From: Algoriphagus sp.
GTDB lineage: Bacteria; Bacteroidota; Bacteroidia; Cytophagales; Cyclobacteriaceae
Direction of reading: 5' to 3'
Length of the DNA: 62,528 nt
Assembly (NCBI RefSeq): GCF_029254265.1
Contig: NZ_JAQWXX010000090.1
Span: forward strand, 1-62,528
Below, in pieces: positions 7,471-16,300 of this stretch (positions are counted from its first letter, which is position 1; every line of letters starts with the position of its first letter). The position numbers were made by a program, and so were the translations under genes. The notes beneath the pieces are model-generated. The model saw only the letters and a list, made by a program, of their open reading frames with translations, was not told the DNA's origin and did not search any database.

Positions 7471-9684
7471 ATGATTCTTTCCGAACTTTACCATACCAAT
7501 CTAACTCCGATTTTGACAAATAAAGTTCTCTTCATCACGCCTCCGCTTACACAGCTGAATACTCCATATCCCGCCACGGCTTATCTCAAAGGGTACCTAA
7601 ATACACTTGGTGTAGCTTCTAATCAAGTGGATCTGGGGATTGAGATGATTTTGGAGCTTTTTTCAAAAAAGGGACTTTCTGATGTTTTCCAAACTGTGGA
7701 AGCGCAATTAGATGAATTGTCTGAAAATTCAGCTCGGATTTTTCGTCTTCGAAAGAAATACCTTCAGACTATTGATCCTGTGATTGCCTTTCTTCAGGAT
7801 AAAAACCCAACACTTGCATACACCATATCTGAGGGGGATTTTCTTCCGGAAGCGAGTCGTTTTGAGCAATTGGAGGATTTAGAATGGGCATTTGGCACTC
7901 TTGGGATTCGAGACAAGGCACGCTATTACGCTACCCTTTATTTGGAGGATTTGGGTGATTTGATCAAAGAGGTTGTGGATCCAAATTTCGGATTTAGTCG
8001 GTATGCGGAGCGATTAGGATTGTCAGCCAGCACTTTTGATGAAATGGAAGAAGCGCTGCAAGAACCTTCCGGAATGATTGATCAGATCATGCTCGACTTA
8101 TTAGAAAAGAAAATTGAGCGCTATCAGCCCACTTCAATTGCTTTCTCTGTTCCCTTTCCGGGAAACCTTTATGGAGCTTTCAAGTGTGGACAATACATCA
8201 AGAAACATTATCCGGAGATCAAGATCTGGATGGGTGGGGGATACCCAAACACAGAACTCCGATCACTCAAAGAAGCTCGGGTTTTTGATTATGTGGATTT
8301 TATTGTTCTGGATGACGGGGAAGCTCCGATTCGTTTGCTTTTGGAGTATTTGGAGGGTAAAAGACCAATCCATGAATTGAAGCGTACGTTTGTCAGGCTT
8401 GATTCGGAAGTGAAATTTCTAAATAATTCTTCAGTTAAAGATATTTCGCAGCGAGATACCGGGACACCGGATTATTCTGATCTCTTTCTTCGCGATTACC
8501 TTTCAGTTATAGAAATCGCCAACCCCATGCATCGGCTTTGGTCTGATGGGCGCTGGAATAAGCTGACGCTAGCACATGGCTGCTACTGGGGTAAATGTAC
8601 ATTCTGTGACATCTCACTTGATTATATCGGTCGGTACGAACCAATCAATGCAGAGATATTATGTGATCGCATTGAAGAAATCATGGCTCAGACAGGCCAG
8701 AACGGCTTTCATTTTGTAGATGAAGCAGCACCTCCGGCTTTGATGCGGGACTTGGCGATTGAGATTTTGAGAAGAGGCCTGACGGTGGTTTGGTGGACAA
8801 ATATTCGCTTTGAAAGTAGTTTTACCGCAGATCTTTGCCGCTTACTTCGAGCCTCAGGTTGCATCGCCGTTTCCGGTGGTTTGGAAGTAGCCTCAGATCG
8901 ACTTTTAGAATTAATCAAAAAGGGTGTTACTGTCGGTCAAGTTGCCAGAGTCACGAATCATTTTACCCAGTCTGGGATTATGGTTCATGCCTACTTGATG
9001 TACGGTTTTCCCACCCAAACTGCTCAAGAGACAATTGACTCACTGGAAATGGTTCGCCAGTTATTTGAATCGGGCGTATTACAATCCGGCTTTTGGCATC
9101 GTTTTGCGATGACAGCTCATAGTCCAGTGGGTTTGAATCCAAAAGATTTTTCGGTAAGAATCATGAGCACGGAGGGAAGTTTTGCCAATAATGAGCTACA
9201 ACATGAAGATCCTACAGGGGGAGATCATGAACTATTTGGCGAAGGGCTACGGAAGTCGCTGTTCAATTACATGCATGGGGTCGGATTTGATATTCCGCTT
9301 CGAGATTGGTTTGATTCCAAGGTTCCAAATCCATCTGTCTCCAATACTTACATTTTAAAAGAATTGGAAAAAGAGGAGGCCATTTCCTATAAAGATCAAA
9401 AACGAATTATTTGGATTGGAGAGGAGCCAGAACTTTTGGAAGGAGAAAATGCCGGTTTTGCTGATTTGGTTTTTTCAGGAAAGAAAGAAGATTTTGCCAT
9501 GGAAATCCCAACGGAATTGGCAGAATGGGTACTTGGTTTACTTCAGGAGGTTTCCTATCAGGAAAGCCTAAAAACGATCAGACCTATCCGGGAAAGTTAT
9601 GAAGAAGAATTTGGGGATTTTGAAGAATTGACCTCATCCGAAGTGTGGGAAATACTTCGAGAGCACGGTCTATTAGTGCTTTGA
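7471..9684 (+). CDS. B12-binding-type radical SAM protein of unknown reaction
   Basis: A 737-aa radical SAM enzyme. The N-terminal 350 residues include a Rossmann-like section (I-K-I-W-M-G-G-G-Y-P and D-Y-V-D-F-I-V-L-D-D-G-E) like the B12-binding domain of class B enzymes, but I do not see the D-x-H-x-x-G cobalamin motif. The [4Fe-4S] motif is C-Y-W-G-K-C-T-F-C (Cys 371, 376, 379), spaced C-x4-C-x2-C instead of C-x3-C-x2-C. SAM-barrel motifs follow (F-V-D-E-A, S-G-G-L-E-V-A-S, Y-G-F-P-T-Q-T). The start is ATG 7471; a TTG three bases earlier is the only extension. It appears monocistronic, convergent with cbpM. No substrate clue lies nearby. Confidence 0.88.
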   Translation: MILSELYHTNLTPILTNKVLFITPPLTQLNTPYPATAYLKGYLNTLGVASNQVDLGIEMILELFSKKGLSDVFQTVEAQLDELSENSARIFRLRKKYLQTIDPVIAFLQDKNPTLAYTISEGDFLPEASRFEQLEDLEWAFGTLGIRDKARYYATLYLEDLGDLIKEVVDPNFGFSRYAERLGLSASTFDEMEEALQEPSGMIDQIMLDLLEKKIERYQPTSIAFSVPFPGNLYGAFKCGQYIKKHYPEIKIWMGGGYPNTELRSLKEARVFDYVDFIVLDDGEAPIRLLLEYLEGKRPIHELKRTFVRLDSEVKFLNNSSVKDISQRDTGTPDYSDLFLRDYLSVIEIANPMHRLWSDGRWNKLTLAHGCYWGKCTFCDISLDYIGRYEPINAEILCDRIEEIMAQTGQNGFHFVDEAAPPALMRDLAIEILRRGLTVVWWTNIRFESSFTADLCRLLRASGCIAVSGGLEVASDRLLELIKKGVTVGQVARVTNHFTQSGIMVHAYLMYGFPTQTAQETIDSLEMVRQLFESGVLQSGFWHRFAMTAHSPVGLNPKDFSVRIMSTEGSFANNELQHEDPTGGDHELFGEGLRKSLFNYMHGVGFDIPLRDWFDSKVPNPSVSNTYILKELEKEEAISYKDQKRIIWIGEEPELLEGENAGFADLVFSGKKEDFAMEIPTELAEWVLGLLQEVSYQESLKTIRPIRESYEEEFGDFEELTSSEVWEILREHGLLVL

Positions 9685-9712
9685 GGAGGTATTATTATTA
9701 GTCATACGTATT

Positions 9713-9736
9713 GGGAGAACTACTTAAAGTTCTCCC
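9713..9736. terminator. Convergent 3' hairpin between radical SAM gene and cbpM
   Basis: GGGAGAACT and AGTTCTCCC form a perfect 9-bp stem around a 6-base loop, overlapping the stop codon of cbpM. There is no T-run on either side, so it is a stem-loop boundary or RNA-end stabiliser more than a classical intrinsic terminator. Confidence 0.45.
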
Positions 9737-10023
9737 GAATACCATTGCAACTTCTTTTTTGCTTCATCTAATTCAGACTGTAAACTTCCTACTTTATTCA
9801 GCAGATTCAGGATAATGTCAATTCCTTCCAGATTGACATTTAGCTCCTCATGAAGGCGAAGCACTTTTTCAAGATCAGATACTTTTTCTTCCGAGATAAA
9901 CACCACTTCATTTTCCCTCACCAATGAGATCAGACCAACTTCCTCCAATTGCTCGATAAAAGAGAATTGAAGTTGATAATGGGTGCAAACCGTTTCTACC
10001 AAGATTAATTTCTGCTCTTCCAT
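9724..10023 (-). CDS. cbpM: CbpM-like chaperone modulator
   Basis: A 99-aa MerR-like helical protein. CbpM binds the J-domain of CbpA and restrains its co-chaperone activity. The sequence shows the short winged-helix (F-I-E-Q-L-E-E-V-G-L-I), a strand with V-V-F-I-S-E-E, and a long helix-rich C-terminus suited to coiled-coil dimerisation, all normal for the family. It lies directly downstream of cbpA on the same strand with a 1-base gap, the classic cbpAM arrangement, which makes the call firm despite the short length. Confidence 0.85.
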   Translation of the reverse strand: MEEQKLILVETVCTHYQLQFSFIEQLEEVGLISLVRENEVVFISEEKVSDLEKVLRLHEELNVNLEGIDIILNLLNKVGSLQSELDEAKKKLQWYSGEL

Positions 10024-10024
10024 A

Positions 10025-10930
10025 TTATCTTAGGTTTTTTAGTTCTTTGAATAATTCCCGCTCTTTTTCTGTTAGATTTTTGGGAAGTGAAATGGAGTAA
10101 GTGAGAATCAAATCTCCAAATTCACCTTTTTTCTTATAAACAGGGAAGCCTTTGCCTTTCAATCTTACTTTATCTCCATTTTGGGTTTCAGGAGCGATTT
10201 TCAGTTTTACCTTTCCGTCAAAAGTATCTGTCACCAGTTCTCCACCAAGCATAGCAGTGTATAAGTCAAGCTCAACGTTTTTGTGAAGATTATTCCCCAT
10301 TCGGTGAAATTCGGTTGTATTTTCAAGGTGGATTTTAATGTACAAGTCTCCATTTGGACCACCATTAACTCCCTGACCACCTTTGCCTGGGATTTTTATG
10401 GTTTGCCCATTCTCAATACCGGCAGCTATAGTCAATCTGATTTTGTTGCCATTTACATCCAAAACTTGAGGGAAGTCTTTATAGACATCCCTCAAGTTGA
10501 GGTGTAATTCTGCGTTCAGGTCTTGCCCTTTGAATTTTACACTTCTGCCGCCTTGCTTATAGCCTGATCCTCCACCGCCAAACATGGATTCGAAATAATC
10601 GGAAAAGTCGCTTTGCGAATATCCGCCTCCGGAAAAACCTTGTCCCTGGCCTGATCTGCCTTGACTCTTTCTATGCTGTTGCTGTTGACGTTCATATTCT
10701 TCACCATGCTTCCAATCTTTGCCATACTTATCGTACTTGGCACGATTCTCAGGATTGCTTAGGACTTCATTTGCCTCATTAATTTCTTTGAATTTTCGCT
10801 CCGCCTCTTTGTCATCGGGATTAACATCGGGATGATATTTTCTGGCTAGCTTTCTATAGGCTTTCTTGATTTCATCAGGAGTTGCCGTTTTTGCTATTCC
10901 AAGTGCCTTGTAATAATCTATGAAATCCAT
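10025..10930 (-). CDS. cbpA: DnaJ-class co-chaperone CbpA
   Basis: A 301-aa J-domain protein that stimulates DnaK ATPase. Residues 4-70 are the J-domain with the essential H-P-D tripeptide (33-35, in R-K-Y-H-P-D-V). A Gly/Gln-rich linker follows ([10 protein letters not shown]), then two DnaJ C-terminal beta domains with no CxxCxGxG zinc finger, which separates CbpA from true DnaJ. The C-terminal signature G-D-L-I-L-T-Y-S-I is present. It forms an operon with cbpM immediately downstream. Confidence 0.95.
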   Translation of the reverse strand: MDFIDYYKALGIAKTATPDEIKKAYRKLARKYHPDVNPDDKEAERKFKEINEANEVLSNPENRAKYDKYGKDWKHGEEYERQQQQHRKSQGRSGQGQGFSGGGYSQSDFSDYFESMFGGGGSGYKQGGRSVKFKGQDLNAELHLNLRDVYKDFPQVLDVNGNKIRLTIAAGIENGQTIKIPGKGGQGVNGGPNGDLYIKIHLENTTEFHRMGNNLHKNVELDLYTAMLGGELVTDTFDGKVKLKIAPETQNGDKVRLKGKGFPVYKKKGEFGDLILTYSISLPKNLTEKERELFKELKNLR

Positions 10931-10980
10931 GAATTTTTCTTCCGCTATGTTTTAGATTAAAGTTTAAACCTTTGATTCTA

Positions 10981-11868
10981 TCACTTTAATTTTTCTTTAA
11001 AAAAACTGATGGTTCGCTCCCAAGAAAGATTTGCAGCAGCTTCATCATACCTAGAGGTCGTATTATTGTGAAAACCATGATTAGTCTCCGGGTAAAAATA
11101 GGCTGTATTTTCAACCCCATTTGCCTTTAAAGCTGCTTCGTATGCTGGCCAACCTGCATTAACACGTTCATCAAGTCCTGCATAATGAAGCATTAATGGA
11201 GCCTTGATTTTTGCGGCTTCCTCGGCGGTTGGTTGACCTCCATAATAAGGTACAGCAGCTCCTAATTCAGGGATCCGAACAGCCATCATATTGGAAATCC
11301 ATCCGCCGAAGCAGAATCCAACTACTCCTACTTCACCGCTACAATCCGGATGATTTTTAAGATACTCATATGCTGCAATAAAATCTTCGAGCATTTCATC
11401 TCGATTTCTCTTGGATTGCATAGCTCTACCATCATCGTCATTACCGGGATATCCACCAAGTGGTGTCAAAGCATCTGGTGCGATAGAAATAAAGCCAGCT
11501 ACCGCTGCTCTTCTTCCTACGTCTTCAATGTATGGATTAAGCCCTCTGTTTTCGTGAACAACCACCACTCCAGGAACCTTTCCTTTTTTATCAGCAGGAA
11601 TCGAAAGAAGCCCTTTGATCTCTCCCCCTCCTTTAGGAGAATTATACATCACATATTCTGAACTCAATCGCTCATCGTCTTCCGAAATAGTCCTTGTACT
11701 CACATAATCAGGCATCATTGCACTCATCAATGAAGCTACTGTGATCCCTCCAACTGCATACACGGACAGTTTCTCCACGAAAGTTCTACGATCGATACGG
11801 TTATGCGCATAGGCATCATAAAGGTCAAAAACCTCCTGATTAATTTCTTCTTTTTTAAGATTACTCAT
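10981..11868 (-). CDS. Dienelactone hydrolase-family protein with Tat-like signal
   Basis: A 295-aa alpha/beta hydrolase. The Cys-type nucleophile elbow G-F-C-F-G-G (Cys about 186), Asp about 233 in G-L-D-E-R and His about 264 in T-N-H-G-F-H form the dienelactone hydrolase triad. The N-terminus has D-R-R-T-F-V-E-K-L followed by a hydrophobic stretch, a probable twin-arginine signal, so a folded protein may be exported. I use ATG 11868 (M-S-N-L-K-K). The longer reading starts at a TTG and adds 16 residues without family support. The substrate is probably a lactone or ester, not specified by context. Confidence 0.88.
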   Translation of the reverse strand: MSNLKKEEINQEVFDLYDAYAHNRIDRRTFVEKLSVYAVGGITVASLMSAMMPDYVSTRTISEDDERLSSEYVMYNSPKGGGEIKGLLSIPADKKGKVPGVVVVHENRGLNPYIEDVGRRAAVAGFISIAPDALTPLGGYPGNDDDGRAMQSKRNRDEMLEDFIAAYEYLKNHPDCSGEVGVVGFCFGGWISNMMAVRIPELGAAVPYYGGQPTAEEAAKIKAPLMLHYAGLDERVNAGWPAYEAALKANGVENTAYFYPETNHGFHNNTTSRYDEAAANLSWERTISFFKEKLK

Positions 11869-12119
11869 GATATGATTTGTTTTATTACAATTAGTTTTAA
11901 AAAATCCATTCTTCAATTTATTTAAAATGAATTGGATTACTTCTAACTTTTTGAAGTTTGGACCAAAAACTGGATGAATTCTGAGTTTACAAGGATTTTG
12001 TTCAGCTTTGAAGATTATTTGTTTAGAAATTTCTCATGGGTATTCCTATTGATACCAAGTTGAAAGGTTCTATTTTTAGGGAAATTATTCTTTAAATTAA
12101 GATTTGAAAAAATCCACCT

Positions 12120-12689
12120 ATGGAAGAAGAAGTGATCAAAGTAAAAAAAGAAAAAACTGAACGCGAGCGTCAGACATTTTTTAGAGTGACTTTTAAGAAT
12201 AATTGTAATCTGCTACAGATTGCGGATAACAAGGCAAATATCATAATAAGCATCAATGCATTAGTGATTTCTTCCACCATCGCTATTATTGGTTACGGTT
12301 CTATTTCTCACGGTCTGGACATTAAGAACCCCCTCACACTCATCCCGATTTTGCTTTTACTTTCAACTTGCTTGACTTCAACTATTTTAGCTGTTCAAGC
12401 TGCAAAACCAAAGATTATGGGCAAAACTCCCCCTTCAGCTCAAAAACCGAAGTCAAGTATGCTTTTTTTTGGAGAAAGTTCTACCTACACATTAGATGAA
12501 TATTTGGAAGAAATCGAACGGATCCTTCCATCCAAAGCCGAAATCCACGAACACATGGGGATCTCACTTTACTACCAAGGCAAGGTTCTTAATAAAAAAT
12601 ACAACTTACTTCGTCATGCCTATAATGTTTTCATTCTAGGACTGGTAATTGGAATCTTGACTTTTTTGATGTTTATGATAGTTTCTTGA
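12120..12689 (+). CDS. Pycsar-effector-like transmembrane protein (former DUF5706), no cyclase nearby
   Basis: A 189-aa membrane protein. A basic/acidic N-terminus (1-25) leads into N-N-C-N-L-L-Q-I-A-D-N-K-A-N, the conserved region of the Pycsar effector TM family. Three hydrophobic segments follow: about 42-60, 71-92 and 167-188, with a soluble loop between the second and third. In Pycsar defence such proteins are activated by cyclic pyrimidine nucleotides made by a neighbouring cyclase and then damage the membrane. No cyclase or other defence gene is visible within tens of kilobases. The protein may be an orphan, pair with a distant gene, or have another job. It is transcribed alone. Confidence 0.78.
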   Translation: MEEEVIKVKKEKTERERQTFFRVTFKNNCNLLQIADNKANIIISINALVISSTIAIIGYGSISHGLDIKNPLTLIPILLLLSTCLTSTILAVQAAKPKIMGKTPPSAQKPKSSMLFFGESSTYTLDEYLEEIERILPSKAEIHEHMGISLYYQGKVLNKKYNLLRHAYNVFILGLVIGILTFLMFMIVS

Positions 12690-12731
12690 TTTTAGGAGCA
12701 TAAATCGTTATCCAATTTTTTTCTAAAATTT

Positions 12732-13694
12732 CTAGCTGATTCGAAGAATCACATTACCGATTTTTTGCCCGGTCCCTACATAAGTATAGGCTTCTACGAG
12801 TTGGTCAAAATCATACACCCGATCAATCAAAGGTTTAAAGAGACCTTTTTCATATTGAGTTTTTAAAAAAATGAGATCTTCCTGAGAAAATGTCGGAATT
12901 GGGAAAAGTAATTTTTTACCTGAGGTGAATTTATGTTTTATAGCCAAAAAGATGTTTTCCAATCGAGGTCCTAATTCAGTAGAAATATAGATTCCTTTTT
13001 CTTTTAACAGAGGTTTACAAATCGAAAACCTACTCTTTCCAACCGCATCAAAAATAAATTCATAGCGCTCTTCAGTTTGGGTAAAATCTTCAGTTTGGAA
13101 GTTAACCACTCGATCTGCTCCGAGATTCCTGACTGTATTCATATGTGCTCCGGGGCAGACAGCAGTGACTTTTGCTCCGATTCCTTTGATCAATTGTATG
13201 GCAGCTGAGCCAATTGCGCCTGTGCCGCCTATTACGAGCACGTGCTGGTCTGCCAGCACATTTGCAGCTCGGATATTGCCTAGAGCATAGTGGGAGCCCT
13301 CACTTAAAGCCGCTGCAGTTTCAAAATCCAATCCTTCGGGAATGGTAGTTATGCCTTTGTTTTCATCGATGACTTTGAATTCAGCATGTGCTCCAAAGCC
13401 CTCATCATCAAAACCAAAAACCCGATCTCCTACTTTGAACTTGGACACTTCGCTTCCGATTTCTGATACCACTCCAGCAAACTCGCATCCTAAAACAGGT
13501 TGATTTGGACGGAAAAGTCCAGAAAAAAATCTACTGACAAAATATTCAGCACTTCTGAAACCTGAATCTGTTCGATTTACTGTTGCTGCTTTGACTTGAA
13601 TCAGCACATCGGACTTGCCAACATTGGGTTTAGCGATTTCAGCGAATCTGATGACTGAAGGCGGACCGTATTGGGTATAGATTTGAGCTTTCAT
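12732..13694 (-). CDS. Zinc-free medium-chain NAD(P)-dependent oxidoreductase
   Basis: A 320-aa quinone-oxidoreductase-like MDR protein. The N-terminal GroES-like half has V-K-A-A-T-V-N-R-T-D and G-C-E-F-A-G-V-V. The Rossmann half has V-L-V-I-G-G-T-G-A-I-G-S near 155-166. No structural or catalytic zinc Cys cluster is seen. Members reduce quinones, enones or similar carbonyls with NADPH. The class V aminotransferase lies 28 bases upstream on the same strand and may share its transcript. The substrate is unknown. Confidence 0.88.
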   Translation of the reverse strand: MKAQIYTQYGPPSVIRFAEIAKPNVGKSDVLIQVKAATVNRTDSGFRSAEYFVSRFFSGLFRPNQPVLGCEFAGVVSEIGSEVSKFKVGDRVFGFDDEGFGAHAEFKVIDENKGITTIPEGLDFETAAALSEGSHYALGNIRAANVLADQHVLVIGGTGAIGSAAIQLIKGIGAKVTAVCPGAHMNTVRNLGADRVVNFQTEDFTQTEERYEFIFDAVGKSRFSICKPLLKEKGIYISTELGPRLENIFLAIKHKFTSGKKLLFPIPTFSQEDLIFLKTQYEKGLFKPLIDRVYDFDQLVEAYTYVGTGQKIGNVILRIS

Positions 13695-13722
13695 AGCAAT
13701 AGGGGTTTAATTCCTATACGGA

Positions 13723-14874
13723 TTAAAGGTGCTGTTCGATAACGTGCATTAGTGCGGAGATGTCTTCCTTTTCATTAAACACATTGATTGAAACCCGGAG
13801 GTATTCGCCTCTTGTTGAAACGTAAATTTGGTTTGCTTCAAGTTCTTGTTTTAAATCTGCAGTGTTGATGTTTTTTGGTAAGAGGGGAGCAAAAAGATGT
13901 TCTGCTAAATATGGTTCAGGTTCTGTCTGTCCACCGATGCGAGAAATAAAGTCAATTAATGGTAGATTAAGTGAGCTGGAATACTTTTGAATTGCACTTG
14001 GAGTCCATTTTAAGATTTGCATTAAGCTGGCTTTAAGCATGGGCATTAAGACAAAATTCGCTGCTTCACCGACAGTGTATCTCGCTGCCCCAGAAATGTA
14101 TTCAGCCTCATATTCGGATAATCTCCCAAAATCTCTGGCATTGACCCGATTCATCCATGACTCTTCTAGAGGAATTCCATTGTGAAATTTTTCACCGATA
14201 TATGCTAAAGAAAGTGAATAGGGGCCAAGTAGCCATTTGTAAGTAGCGCAGATTAAGGCATCAATTTGACAGGCCTTCACATCTATTGGCATCGCACCGA
14301 CGGATTGGGTCCCATCCACAATGAACACGGCACCCATTTTCTGGCATTTTGCACCAATTGCTTCTAGGTCATATTTCACCCCACTCATCCAGTGAATTGA
14401 AGAAATCAAGACTACAGAAGTTTTCTCGTCAATCGCCTCCAACAAAGCAGAATTCCAAGATTCACCTTTGGAAGCCGATGTTGAATCTGGAGCAATCGTT
14501 TCGATTGTAGCTTGATTTTCTTTTGCCCAGCGTGCAATGGAGAAATAGCCACTTGGAAATTCGTCTTGAACGACGATCGCTTTCCCTCTAGCTTTCGGTT
14601 TAAGATTAGTCAAAACAGAAGAAAATCCATAGGAAGTGGATGGAATGACCGCCACGTCGGAAGACTCGCAATTGACCAATTGACCAAAAAGCTTTCGAAC
14701 TGAATCTACCCCCTCAAAGAAATCAGTTGGTTTTAACTGAATGGGATTTCGCTGTTGGATGATCGAAGCAATCCCAGCTTCTTCTGAGGATTTAAGCTGA
14801 GGACCTCGATAGGCATTGTTAAGGTAATGGACGCCGGGATCGAGGTTAAAGAGGTGTTTTTGACTAGTTAGCAT
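13723..14874 (-). CDS. Class V PLP-dependent aminotransferase/cysteine-desulfurase-like enzyme
   Basis: A 383-aa fold-type I PLP enzyme. The PLP site is visible as I-V-D-G-T-Q-S-V-G (Asp and Gln near 180) and C-A-T-Y-K-W-L-L-G-P with the Schiff-base Lys about 216. The N-terminal L-N-N-A-Y-R-G-P loop is typical of the isopenicillin-N-epimerase-like branch. No catalytic Cys loop of true desulfurases is evident. It has no export signal, unlike its relative at 53599. Neighbours are the polysaccharide deacetylase upstream (13-base gap) and an oxidoreductase downstream. The amino donor is unknown. Confidence 0.87.
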   Translation of the reverse strand: MLTSQKHLFNLDPGVHYLNNAYRGPQLKSSEEAGIASIIQQRNPIQLKPTDFFEGVDSVRKLFGQLVNCESSDVAVIPSTSYGFSSVLTNLKPKARGKAIVVQDEFPSGYFSIARWAKENQATIETIAPDSTSASKGESWNSALLEAIDEKTSVVLISSIHWMSGVKYDLEAIGAKCQKMGAVFIVDGTQSVGAMPIDVKACQIDALICATYKWLLGPYSLSLAYIGEKFHNGIPLEESWMNRVNARDFGRLSEYEAEYISGAARYTVGEAANFVLMPMLKASLMQILKWTPSAIQKYSSSLNLPLIDFISRIGGQTEPEPYLAEHLFAPLLPKNINTADLKQELEANQIYVSTRGEYLRVSINVFNEKEDISALMHVIEQHL

Positions 14875-14887
14875 TGCCTCGTTATTT

Positions 14888-16198
14888 TCAATTGGTGATA
14901 AAGGTTTGGGTTTCAGCTAAGGACAAAGGCGTTAAAACATATTTCCCTTTTTCATCTTCTTGAATAGTGAGAGTTTTTTGATCACTGCTTTTAGCCTGTG
15001 TCCAGTCTTCCGGAATATAGGTTTTAATCGTTAGTGGGACAGTATAGAGGAGTGGATCAAGATCCGAATTAAGCGAGATGGTGATTTTACCATTTTCAAA
15101 GCGACTTTCCACTCTTGTGTTTTGACGAGCGCGGACGTATTTGGTGACATCCCGGAACGTTTCGATCCAAATTTGATCTTCTGTGGATTTCATAAACGAG
15201 AAATACTCCTTTAATTCATCACGAGTTTTAGGTTCCCAGCCTAGGTTTTCCACTCCATGGATTACTAATACCAGCCAGATATTGTCATGATTCAAGGTTG
15301 TATCGATCCAGCTTTTCATATCTTCAAAAGAATGGCGGGTGAGAATTCCTCTTTGCCATTGTACATATTCTTTTTCGGAATCGCCAGGTTGAGCTTTGCT
15401 ACCTCGGTTGATTTCTTCCAGCCAAGTTTCCGGCATTCGATTTCGCAGGGAAGGATAGATCTTGTGCGCATATTCCATGACACGCTCATTCTCTGTCCCA
15501 TAAGGTCCTTCTGCAGAAAAGATGGATTCTTCTCCAAGGAACTTTAGCAAATCAGCTTTACTTTGCTCCAATTCATAAAGCATATTGACTTCATCTAATA
15601 CCGCTAGTCGGGCATGGGTGACAGTATGGGACGCAATCTCATGACCTTGAGCAGCATAGGATTTATATTGCTCCCATGAAGTGGTATCTTCTGCATTATT
15701 GTGAAAAATGACTTCTCCAGTATTCACCATTTTCCCAGCCCTGATCTTTTCGTATCCTTCATCGATTAGGCTGTAGGCTTCCTGGATTTTTCCCGATTCA
15801 AATAATGATCCGGCTCTCGCATGATAATCTTCGGCTTCGGTTGTACCAGTAAAGGCAATAAGGGATGCCCGTTCGAAGAAATTACTGGAATCTGTTTTTG
15901 AGCTTGCTGTTTCTCGAATGATTTCTTTTGGGTCCCTACCAATAAACTTTCCCTTACCTGAACCTTCTACTTTCCCTGTGATAATGTAAAAAGTCGCAGG
16001 AAGTCCGAGGCTATCCATGATTGGTTTGCCAATCGTGAACTGATTGATGATGCCATCATCATAGGTGACGGAAATTGCTCCTATTTTACCCTCAGGCCAT
16101 TTGGTGATTTCCGAAGTGCCCACATTTGGATTGGATTCGGTACATGAAAATCCGATACTGATTAAGAGAATAGAAAATAGCTTTAGAGTAGGTTTCAT
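14888..16198 (-). CDS. Polysaccharide deacetylase-family lipoprotein
   Basis: A NodB-like deacetylase of 436 aa. The signal I-S-I-G-F-S-C predicts lipidation at Cys about 19. The catalytic motif T-Y-D-D-G (Asp pair) and the zinc-binding H-T-V-T-H of motif 2 are present. They are separated by an unusually long insert of about 140 residues (from S-G-K-G-K-F-I-G to the N-N-A-E-D region). The C-terminus adds a beta-rich domain. It likely removes N- or O-acetyl groups from an extracellular glycan. I start at ATG 16198; the longer reading begins with TTG and would put nine residues before the lipoprotein signal. Confidence 0.85.
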   Translation of the reverse strand: MKPTLKLFSILLISIGFSCTESNPNVGTSEITKWPEGKIGAISVTYDDGIINQFTIGKPIMDSLGLPATFYIITGKVEGSGKGKFIGRDPKEIIRETASSKTDSSNFFERASLIAFTGTTEAEDYHARAGSLFESGKIQEAYSLIDEGYEKIRAGKMVNTGEVIFHNNAEDTTSWEQYKSYAAQGHEIASHTVTHARLAVLDEVNMLYELEQSKADLLKFLGEESIFSAEGPYGTENERVMEYAHKIYPSLRNRMPETWLEEINRGSKAQPGDSEKEYVQWQRGILTRHSFEDMKSWIDTTLNHDNIWLVLVIHGVENLGWEPKTRDELKEYFSFMKSTEDQIWIETFRDVTKYVRARQNTRVESRFENGKITISLNSDLDPLLYTVPLTIKTYIPEDWTQAKSSDQKTLTIQEDEKGKYVLTPLSLAETQTFITN

Positions 16199-16300
16199 GT
16201 CAGTTTGGAATATTTTGAATTCCAATATCCCAATTTGTTTTGTAGATAAAGAACCGCTGATCTAAAATGGTGCGGATTCAGAACTGTCAAATCGATTTTT

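Noticed and set aside
12120..12689. Complete Pycsar defence system
   Set aside because: No pyrimidine cyclase gene beside the effector-like gene; called as an orphan only.
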